From Deltaproteobacteria bacterium (lineage in GTDB: Bacteria > Desulfobacterota > DSM-4660 > Desulfatiglandales > Desulfatiglandaceae): a stretch of 5,109 nucleotides of DNA. The DNA is taken from the NCBI GenBank assembly GCA_021159825.1, contig JAGHDR010000356.1, positions 1-5,109 on the forward strand. The letters run 5' to 3'. The notes under the pieces were generated by a model. The model worked only from the letters and a program-made list of their open reading frames with translations. It was not told where the DNA came from and did no database searches. Below are positions 1-4,559 of the stretch, piece after piece (the first letter of the stretch is position 1; each line of letters begins with the position of its first letter). Made by a program: the position numbers and the translations under genes.

Positions 1-97
1 ATCCCAATAACCGCAACAACTTAAGTGGTTTGGCGGCACTAACCTTTTTACCAAATCGACCGTTTGCGTAGCTTCGTTCAACAAGTGATTGTATAGT

Positions 98-197
98 TTC
101 TGTTTATTATGTGTTAGAATAAGCTTTTAACAAAAAATCCTTGGCATTTTCATTGTTCTGCCAACTGCATAGCGTGCAAATTGCATGATAAACAGAA
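98..197. repeat. 14-bp inverted repeat bounding a 100-bp segment
   Basis: TTCTGTTTATTATG at 98-111 is matched by the reverse complement of CATGATAAACAGAA at 184-197, with 13 of 14 positions identical and 72 bp between the arms. No target-site duplication is visible outside the arms. It could be the ends of a very small non-autonomous element, a folded recombination site, or chance similarity in AT-rich DNA. Confidence 0.35.
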
Positions 198-286
198 GGG
201 TGCTTAATCTCTTAATCTCGGATAAAACAAAAAAACCCCCATATCCTGATTCAAAATATCAAATCTGGAAATCTGGGTGGAAATCT

Positions 287-341
287 GGGGACACCTCACT
301 TATCTTTGAGAATACCTTCAAGAATTAAGTAAGGTGTCCCC
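287..341. repeat. Strong hairpin with GGGGACACC/GGTGTCCCC ends, REP- or MITE-like
   Basis: Positions 287-302 (beginning GGGGACACCTCACTT) pair with 326-341 (ending AAGTAAGGTGTCCCC) over 16 bp with a single mismatch (C297 against A331). This leaves a loop of about 23 nt. The arms are flanked outside by AAATCTGG copies on the left and a tandem CGGAATACG on the right. From memory, GGGGACACC ends of this kind are common next to IS200-like/REP-associated tyrosine (Y1) transposases in Desulfobacterota and related genomes, but no transposase is present here, so that link is an inference. There is no U-tract typical of an intrinsic terminator, although the structure could still stop transcripts leaving the adenine deaminase gene at its 3' side. 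Confidence 0.6.
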
Positions 342-358
342 GGAATACGCGGAATACG
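341..358. repeat. Tandem 9-bp repeat CGGAATACG x2
   Basis: Two exact, adjacent copies of CGGAATACG occupy 341-349 and 350-358, directly abutting the right arm of the hairpin and sharing its last C. This may be a duplicated insertion junction or simple slippage. Confidence 0.6.
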
Positions 359-457
359 GATGCGCTGATCGAGGCGCTTCATCACCATGGCAAGGCATTG
401 AATTCAGATGATATTGGTCATGTTCTAGCCATTTTAGCGAGCCCTTCGCAGCCTTCA

Positions 458-2086
458 TCAGGCATAAATTTCCATGAATTCAAATCGGGTGCCATCAAAC
501 AACCCCCGGTCGCTCAACTTAATCTCCGGAATGACCAGCAGTGCCATGAAGGAGAGGGTCATGAAGGGCGCACGCAATTTGGACCCCATCTCTTTTGCCA
601 GGGTGTCAAACCGGGTATATCTGCCGGCGACTGTCTCAAAATCTTCATCACTCATGAGTCCTGCAATGGGCAGGGGCAGGATTTCCCGTATGTTTTTCGT
701 TTCACACACCGCACAGATGCCGCCCTTGTTGGCGATGATAAGGTTTACAGCGTTGCAAATCTCCTCATCGGTGGTTCCCACGGCGATAATGTTGTGGGAG
801 TCGTGGGCAATGGAACCGGCAATGGCACCCTGTTTCAAACCGAAGTTTCGGACAAATCCCATGGCCGGCTTCCGGTCTTCATATCGATTGACCACGGCGA
901 TCTTGAGGATATCTTTTTCGAGATTGCATGCCAACGAGCCGTTTAAGGATTCCAATGTGTCAGAGGATTTTCGCGTGATCAGCTGGTTGTCGATCACATC
1001 CATGATGTGGACCGGCCGGTTTTTATGGGGCACGGAAAAGTCTGCTGGTTTCTTAGGGTTTGCGGCAAACCGGTTGATGATTCCGGCCGGTTTCCGGGGC
1101 AGCAGGCTACAGCCGTTCTCCGCGACAATTTCACCCTGAATCACGGTCTTCTGAATCCGCAACCGCTCAAAATCATCGATTACCAGAAAATCCGCAGGAT
1201 CCCCTTCCTTAAAGCATCCCACGTTCAGGCCGTAATGGGTTACGGGATTGATGCAGGCCATCCGGAGAACTTTCATTTTGTCCAGGCCCGTTTCAAGAGC
1301 GCGTCTTACCAGATCGTTGATATGGCCCTTCTGAAGGTCATCTGGATGCTTATCGTCTGAACAGAACATACAGTTTTGGTAGTGCTCATCCGCGATGGGG
1401 ATCAGGTCATCGAAGTTTTTGGCCGCGGACCCTTCCCGGATCAAAATTTTCATACCCAGGGAAAGCTTTTCCAATGCCTCGTTCATGGTGAAGCACTCAT
1501 GGTCCGTCGTAATCCCCGCGGCAATATATTTCTTAAGGTCACCGCCGGCGAGCCCCGGAGAGTGTCCATCAATGGTCTTGTGGTGAACTTTTGCCATCTC
1601 CAGTTTCTTCAAGACCTCCGGGTCGTCAAAGATAACGCCCGGAAAATTCATCATTTCCCCCAGGAATTTGATTTCAGGCATCTTCAGAAGGGTTTCCGTA
1701 TCTTCCAGGGTCAGTTGCGCTCCGCTGGTTTCAAAAATGGTGGCCGGTACGCAGGAAGGGGCGGAAAAGTAGAATTTAAGGGGAACCCCGGCAGCATTTT
1801 CCATCATGTATTGTACACCCTGAACCCCCAGCACATTGGCGATTTCGTGGGGGTCACATACGGCGGCAACCGTACCGTGGGCCACGGCGATGCGTGCAAA
1901 CTCAGAAGGCGGCATCATGGAACTTTCAATGTGAACGTGCGCGTCAATGAATCCCGGGATGATATGGTTTTCATAAGTCTGATTGTCACGGTGGATTTCA
2001 TAAATTCTTCCATCCTTGACGTCAATGGTTCCCGGGAAAATCTCACCGTTTACCACATCGACAATATTTCCGGAAAATGTTTTCAT
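458..2086 (-). CDS. ade: Adenine deaminase
   Basis: Cytoplasmic metal-dependent amidohydrolase that converts adenine to hypoxanthine and ammonia in purine salvage. The 542-residue product reads as complete. Metal- and substrate-binding motifs appear in the expected order: GFIDAHVHIESS with H50 and H52, CDPHEIANVLG (77-87), GEMMNFPGV with E144, the IDGHSPGL segment with H175, TTDHECFT with H197 and E198, and CSDDKHPDDL (242-251). A C-terminal domain follows, with GSIAHDSHNIIAVG (424-437) and APFMTLSFMALLVIPE (506-521), both typical of bacterial Ade. The length is slightly below the roughly 570-590 residues I recall for E. coli and Bacillus enzymes. I chose the ATG at 2086 because GGAGG sits 6 nt upstream (2093-2097); an in-frame ATG at 2107 would add seven poorly conserved residues and overlap the upstream stop codon. 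It is the second gene of an operon, 20 bp after a ferritin-like gene. Confidence 0.95.
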   Translation of the reverse strand: MKTFSGNIVDVVNGEIFPGTIDVKDGRIYEIHRDNQTYENHIIPGFIDAHVHIESSMMPPSEFARIAVAHGTVAAVCDPHEIANVLGVQGVQYMMENAAGVPLKFYFSAPSCVPATIFETSGAQLTLEDTETLLKMPEIKFLGEMMNFPGVIFDDPEVLKKLEMAKVHHKTIDGHSPGLAGGDLKKYIAAGITTDHECFTMNEALEKLSLGMKILIREGSAAKNFDDLIPIADEHYQNCMFCSDDKHPDDLQKGHINDLVRRALETGLDKMKVLRMACINPVTHYGLNVGCFKEGDPADFLVIDDFERLRIQKTVIQGEIVAENGCSLLPRKPAGIINRFAANPKKPADFSVPHKNRPVHIMDVIDNQLITRKSSDTLESLNGSLACNLEKDILKIAVVNRYEDRKPAMGFVRNFGLKQGAIAGSIAHDSHNIIAVGTTDEEICNAVNLIIANKGGICAVCETKNIREILPLPIAGLMSDEDFETVAGRYTRFDTLAKEMGSKLRAPFMTLSFMALLVIPEIKLSDRGLFDGTRFEFMEIYA

Positions 2087-2092
2087 GTGCTG

Positions 2093-2097
2093 CCTCC
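2093..2097 (-). promoter_or_regulatory. Ribosome binding site fixing the ade start
   Basis: On the minus strand GGAGG is followed by a 6-nt spacer and the ATG at 2086. The alternative ATG at 2107 lies inside the end of the upstream gene and has no comparable site, so 2086 is the better start. Confidence 0.75.
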
Positions 2098-2106
2098 AAT
2101 GGGCCA

Positions 2107-2616
2107 TTACATAGGCATAAAATCATTGGCCGCCCAGTAGTCATCTTTCAGGATGTCCAACTCATTTTGAAAAGCCTTGTAATGCCCCTGTTCCCAGTCT
2201 GCAAGCTCATTGTAAAACTGTTTGGCTTCCGCTGAGTCCGCTTTTTCAGCGCAAGAGCGGTAAAAGGTCATGGCTTCCATCTCAAGTTTCATGCCGATGG
2301 TCGGGACGCTGACTTCATAGTGGCTGTCTTTGATCCGGTCCTTGATAGCGTCACTGAAGATGGGATTTTCACTTTGATCCCCGGCTTTTTTAACGAAGGC
2401 TTTAGCAAAATCATAATTTCCTTTTTCCAATACCGACTGGTATTGATGCCGCAAATATTTAAAGTGGCCCATTTCTTCCTGGGCCATTTCAGACAGGGTC
2501 TCTTTTGCTTTTGGGTCCGCTACGCTCTCTGCAGCGTTTTTGTAGAAATTATAGCCTGTCAGTTCCGCCTCCATGGCGATTTTCAGTCCATCTAGAATTT
2601 CCTGGCTATCTCCCAT
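2107..2616 (-). CDS. Ferritin-like/rubrerythrin-family diiron protein
   Basis: A 169-residue, mainly helical soluble protein of the ferritin/rubrerythrin fold. Two similar half-sites supply the diiron ligands: E18 in the EAELTGYNFY segment and E48..H51 in QEEMGHF for the first half; E114 in LEMEAMTFYRSCAE and E142..H145 in WEQGHY for the second. This pattern matches rubrerythrin-type carboxylate/His ligation. The C-terminal rubredoxin domain with its CxxC pairs is absent, so it is an erythrin-only form. Family members act as peroxidases or iron-handling proteins protecting anaerobes from H2O2; the activity of this one is inferred. The start is supported by AAGGAGA 6 nt upstream (2623-2629). 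It is the first gene of an operon with ade, so both products are probably made together. It has no signal peptide and is probably cytoplasmic. Confidence 0.88.
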   Translation of the reverse strand: MGDSQEILDGLKIAMEAELTGYNFYKNAAESVADPKAKETLSEMAQEEMGHFKYLRHQYQSVLEKGNYDFAKAFVKKAGDQSENPIFSDAIKDRIKDSHYEVSVPTIGMKLEMEAMTFYRSCAEKADSAEAKQFYNELADWEQGHYKAFQNELDILKDDYWAANDFMPM

Positions 2617-2678
2617 TTGATTTCTCCTTAAAAACCCATCAATTTGTATTTTGTCCTACCAGACCTTTATTCACTCAT

Positions 2679-2707
2679 ATTATGGCTTGGAGATTCCAAT
2701 GTTGCAA
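2679..2707 (-). promoter_or_regulatory. Putative sigma-70-type promoter for the ferritin-like/ade operon
   Basis: On the minus strand TTGCAA (2702-2707) and CATAAT (2679-2684) are separated by 17 bp. Transcription would start near 2672 and leave a leader of about 55 nt before the ATG at 2616. The match is 4/6 and 5/6 to the consensus boxes. It is read by eye and has not been scored against background. Confidence 0.4.
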
Positions 2708-2811
2708 GCTCTTTTCAGTTCATCTCCCCATGGTGCAATTTGGACCCTGATTCGGGGATTTGATCGCATACCCTTTGCAAACAACAATTTTAGTGTCCTA
2801 TAATTGGAATC
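2692..2811. repeat. 9-bp inverted repeat shared by the two divergent promoters
   Basis: GATTCCAAT (2692-2700) and its exact reverse complement ATTGGAATC (2803-2811) lie one in each divergent promoter. The first is between the -10 and -35 of the minus-strand promoter; the second overlaps the end of the -10 and the predicted start of the plus-strand promoter. They could be half-sites for a common regulator. A perfect 9-mer inverted pair in about 276 bp of AT-leaning DNA is only mildly unlikely by chance. Confidence 0.3.
2775..2804 (+). promoter_or_regulatory. Putative sigma-70-type promoter for the membrane methyltransferase gene
   Basis: TTGCAA (2775-2780), an 18-bp spacer and a perfect TATAAT (2799-2804) point to transcription starting near 2811. 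This gives a leader of about 80 nt before the ATG at 2893. The -35 hexamer is the same as that of the opposing promoter. Confidence 0.5.
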
Positions 2812-2836
2812 AAGACCAACCGAGTCAATGTCATGG

Positions 2837-2864
2837 AGGATTCGGGGTAGGGAAAGGATTCGGG
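2837..2864 (+). repeat. 10-bp direct repeat AGGATTCGGG in the leader
   Basis: AGGATTCGGG occurs at 2837-2846 and again at 2855-2864, an 18-bp period. The core GATTCGGG also occurs at 2749-2756. Both full copies fall between the predicted transcription start and the start codon at 2893, so they could bind a regulator or act in the RNA leader. The function is unknown. Confidence 0.45.
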
Positions 2865-2879
2865 CGGTAAAAAATGAAA

Positions 2880-2888
2880 GGGGGGGGG
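2880..2888 (+). promoter_or_regulatory. Run of nine G acting as, or within, the ribosome binding site
   Basis: The only purine-rich element before the ATG at 2893 is GAAAG running into nine consecutive G, ending 4 nt before the start codon. No canonical AGGAGG is present, so the initiation region depends on a homopolymer whose length could vary by slippage. A base-calling error in the run is also possible, but would not change the coding frame. Confidence 0.5.
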
Positions 2889-2892
2889 CATT

Positions 2893-3411
2893 ATGTTTAG
2901 ACTTATAATTTTCGGGTGTTTTGCGCTTCTGGTTTTCCTGAAATTCAGATCTGAACTGCGTCGGCCTGAAAGCCACGGGTTTTACATGTTTTTTGCTTTT
3001 GAAGTGCTCCTGGTTTTGGGGTATCTCAACATCCAATTGAGTGGGATATTTAACGGACTGCGGATTCTGTCAGTGATCCTTTTGGTCTGCTCAGGGCTGA
3101 TGGCCTTTTCCGGGTTTTATGGGTTGAAAAGGTATGGATGTTCAGAAAAGGACTGGGAAGACACCACCCGATTGATTCAGCAGGGTATTTTTCGATGGAT
3201 TCGGCATCCACTATACGCCAGTTTAATGCTGCTGGCTCTCGGTCTCCTGCTGAACCATCTATCTTCAGGTGCAGTCTTGGCATTTGGGGTCGCTTTTGTT
3301 TTTCTCTTTTTGGCTTCCAGGATTGAGGAGAAAGAGAATATGGAAAAATTCGGGGATGATTATCGCATTTATCAAAGGAAGAGCAAACGATATCTCCCTT
3401 TCCTTATTTGA
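2893..3411 (+). CDS. Isoprenylcysteine carboxyl methyltransferase/PEMT-like membrane protein
   Basis: A 172-residue integral inner-membrane protein resembling the ICMT/phospholipid methyltransferase-like superfamily. Hydrophobic stretches at about 2-17, 30-50, 54-77 and a long hydrophobic segment at about 107-142 suggest four to five membrane segments. The family signature is visible near the C-terminus: [13 protein letters not shown] (98-110) with the RHP motif at 104-106, then the charged [13 protein letters not shown] (145-157) and [11 protein letters not shown] (160-170). In this superfamily these parts form the S-adenosylmethionine-binding pocket. The natural substrate of most bacterial members is unknown, so no specific methylation is assigned. 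Length and ends match a complete short family member. It is divergent from the ferritin-like/ade operon and followed directly by a broken response-regulator gene, so it is probably transcribed alone. Confidence 0.85.
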   Translation: MFRLIIFGCFALLVFLKFRSELRRPESHGFYMFFAFEVLLVLGYLNIQLSGIFNGLRILSVILLVCSGLMAFSGFYGLKRYGCSEKDWEDTTRLIQQGIFRWIRHPLYASLMLLALGLLLNHLSSGAVLAFGVAFVFLFLASRIEEKENMEKFGDDYRIYQRKSKRYLPFLI

Positions 3412-3735
3412 GGAGGCCCTGGAACTGATTCAATGTTTACGACCTGATGTGGCTTTTCTGAACATTCGTATGCCAGGGCTTTTCGGGATAACCGTGGCCA
3501 AGAGGGTCATCAGCTTTTGCCGGGGGGTTTTTGTCACCGCTTACGATCAGTATGCTGTGGAGGCCTTTGAAACCGAAGCGGTTGACTACCTGCTGAAACC
3601 GGTCACCCTGAAAAGACTGGAGAAAACCGTTGTATTTACCTTCATAGAACGCTTCCTGTTCAGGTTCAGGCACGTGTGGAATTGAAGTATGTTGACGAAG
3701 AGCATATTTTGTGTGATAGTATCGGGGATGTGTGA
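3409..3735 (+). pseudogene. Remnant of a LytTR-type response regulator
   Basis: In the frame through 3461, residues read [20 protein letters not shown], then [16 protein letters not shown] and [18 protein letters not shown] (ending about 3633). This is the second half of a CheY-like receiver of the AlgR/LytR class. The first half, with its acidic pair, is missing: homology begins right at the stop codon of the preceding gene. No usable in-frame start follows, even though GAGGAGG occurs at 3410-3416. The phosphoacceptor Asp of the FLDIRMPG motif is Asn (codon 3461-3463), while the conserved Thr and Lys remain. After about 3633 the frame ends at an early stop; a different frame gives [20 protein letters not shown] up to a stop at 3733-3735, which may be the first strand region of a LytTR DNA-binding domain. 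I read this as a gene truncated by deletion and decayed by frameshift. The second-frame assignment is weaker. Confidence 0.7.
3692..3720 (+). promoter_or_regulatory. Possible promoter for the envelope operon
   Basis: TTGACG (3692-3697), a 17-bp spacer and GATAGT (3715-3720) lie in the tail of the response-regulator remnant, about 60 bp before the ATG at 3779. The AT-rich stretch after it (about 3735-3763) includes the 8-bp palindrome TAACGTTA (3747-3754). The -10 match is only 4/6, so this is tentative. Confidence 0.3.
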
Positions 3736-3778
3736 TTAAGATTAAATAACGTTAAATTATTGAGAGGAGGAATAAATC

Positions 3779-4162
3779 ATGAGAGGAAAATGGATGATTC
3801 TGGTGCTCGTCGCGCTTCTGTACGCCCCGGGGTGGGCGGGTGCCGTGTCGGAGGATGATTTTGACCTTGACACCACGGCGGATCTGGTGGAATTGTGTAT
3901 GGTGCCCGGCAGCGATCCGCTCCAGAGGGAAGCCGTCGGTTTCTGCGTCGGCTTCCTGGTGGGGGCCTATCACTATCATGTGGCGGAAAATGCGGGTCCG
4001 GCGGGAACCCTGATGGTTTGCCTGCCCGATCCACCGCCGTCGCGATCCAAGATAGGGGAGATGTTCATGGATTGGGTGAAAAAACATCCTGAATACATGA
4101 ACGACGAAGCGGTTGAGACGTGGTTTCGGTTCCTCGTCGAGACGTATCCTTGTAAGCCCTGA
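3779..4162 (+). CDS. Exported Rap1a/Tai-family protein
   Basis: A 127-residue protein with a Sec signal peptide: basic start MRGK, hydrophobic core about 6-16, and likely cleavage after GWAGA at residue 22. The mature part matches, by eye, the small Rap1a/Tai immunity-protein fold: TTADLVELC (32-40), FCVGFLVGAYHYH (55-67), CLPDP (81-85), KKHPEY (101-106) and a terminal ETYPC (121-125). Cysteines 40, 56, 81 and 125 could form two disulfides in the periplasm. Founding members protect cells from type VI-secreted peptidoglycan amidases, but many homologues occur without such toxins. No amidase or secretion gene is visible here, so immunity is not claimed. A strong GAGAGGAGG (3762-3770) lies 8 nt before the ATG. 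It is the first gene of a three-gene envelope operon, and the lipoprotein gene follows after 28 nt. Confidence 0.75.
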   Translation: MRGKWMILVLVALLYAPGWAGAVSEDDFDLDTTADLVELCMVPGSDPLQREAVGFCVGFLVGAYHYHVAENAGPAGTLMVCLPDPPPSRSKIGEMFMDWVKKHPEYMNDEAVETWFRFLVETYPCKP

Positions 4163-4179
4163 ATCAACCCTTATGAAAA

Positions 4180-4184
4180 AGGAG
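4180..4184 (+). promoter_or_regulatory. Ribosome binding site fixing the lipoprotein start
   Basis: AGGAG within an A-rich context lies 6 nt before the ATG at 4191. An in-frame ATG at 4173 would place this site inside the coding sequence and prepend MKKETE to the signal peptide, so 4191 is preferred. Confidence 0.7.
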
Positions 4185-4190
4185 ACTGAA

Positions 4191-4463
4191 ATGACGAAAA
4201 CTGTAATTGCACTGATGATCGCCACCTGCCTCATGCTGGGTGGATGTGCGGGGATGAGCGATACGGGTCAGAGGACCCTCAGCGGCGGTGCCATGGGTGC
4301 CGCCGGAGGCGCCATTATCGGCGCCATAGCCGGAAATGCAGGCTTGGGCGCCGCCATTGGCGGTGCGGCCGGCGCCGGTGGCGGGTATCTCTATGGCAAG
4401 CATAAAGAATCCGAGAAGAGTGCATATCAACAAGGGTATAATGCGGGACAGCAGAGTCAATAG
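4191..4463 (+). CDS. Glycine-zipper lipoprotein
   Basis: A 90-residue predicted lipoprotein. The signal sequence ends in the lipobox LMLGGC, with the lipidated cysteine at residue 19. From about 32 to 69 there is a Gly/Ala-rich glycine-zipper segment with GxxxG-type spacing (GGAMGAAGGAIIGAIAG, then GLGAAIGGAAGAGGG), as in the 17-kDa antigen/SlyB/YMGG-like family. The tail is short, polar and Gln-rich (QQGYNAGQQSQ). Such proteins insert into or associate with the outer membrane and may oligomerise through the zipper. The residue after the cysteine is Ala, so there is no Asp+2 inner-membrane retention signal; outer-membrane sorting by the E. coli rule is an inference. It sits 28 nt after the Rap1a-like gene and about 96 nt before the SYLF-domain gene, all in the same direction. 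Confidence 0.85.
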   Translation: MTKTVIALMIATCLMLGGCAGMSDTGQRTLSGGAMGAAGGAIIGAIAGNAGLGAAIGGAAGAGGGYLYGKHKESEKSAYQQGYNAGQQSQ

Positions 4464-4559
4464 GTGTTTTCCCCGCAATCAATGACGGTTTGAGCGAAAA
4501 GGTTAAAGGCTCAGGCTGAAAAACGGCTTTGAAACCATATTGAAAAGGAGAGGTGAATT

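Larger units (their letters stand above)
1..457. other. Gene-free left flank with several short repeats
   Basis: I see no convincing gene in this stretch. The first 286 bases are AT-rich and broken by stops in most frames; one minus-strand frame is open from about 103 to the window edge but has no start codon. The stretch holds a 14-bp inverted repeat (98-111 and 184-197), a tandem 8-mer CTTAATCT (203-218), an A-then-C homopolymer block (about 224-240), three copies of AAATCTGG (261-288), a strong hairpin (287-341) and a tandem 9-mer CGGAATACG (341-358). Positions 359-457 lie between the hairpin and the end of the adenine deaminase gene and contain no recognisable rho-independent terminator. 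The density of short repeats suggests intergenic or accessory DNA with traces of small mobile elements. Confidence 0.6.

Noticed and set aside
76..82. GTTCAAC as an integron attC core site
   Set aside because: A single 7-mer matches the core consensus in both directions, but no partner core at a suitable distance and no integrase were found.
1..103. Minus-strand frame open to the window edge (SLVERSYANGRFGKKVSAAK)
   Set aside because: There is no start codon after the upstream stop at 104-106, another frame is equally open, and no family is recognised; it could only be judged with sequence to the left.
296..388. Minus-strand 30-residue frame running through the hairpin (MVMKRLDQRIRIPRIPGTPY...)
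   Set aside because: The second half is simply the repeat and hairpin translated; there is no clear ribosome binding site, so it is probably a by-product of the repeat.
398..946. Long plus-strand open frame of 182 codons over the 3' half of ade
   Set aside because: It is mostly antisense to strongly conserved adenine deaminase motifs, has no ribosome binding site and resembles no known family.
1376..2140. Plus-strand open frame of 254 codons antisense to ade
   Set aside because: It lies opposite the HxH and other catalytic motif regions; its composition is that of a complementary-strand shadow, and there is no initiation signal.
2680..3036. Minus-strand 118-codon frame across the divergent region
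   Set aside because: It overlaps the methyltransferase gene in antisense and both predicted promoters, with no recognisable domain.
4113..4190. Upstream extension of the lipoprotein frame to an ATG at 4113
   Set aside because: It would overlap the end of the Rap1a-like gene and bury the signal peptide and lipobox; the ribosome binding site and lipoprotein signal both point to 4191.
4464..4559. Possible terminator or extra small gene between the lipoprotein and SYLF genes
   Set aside because: No stable stem with a T-run and no open frame with a ribosome binding site could be found, so read-through within the operon is more likely.
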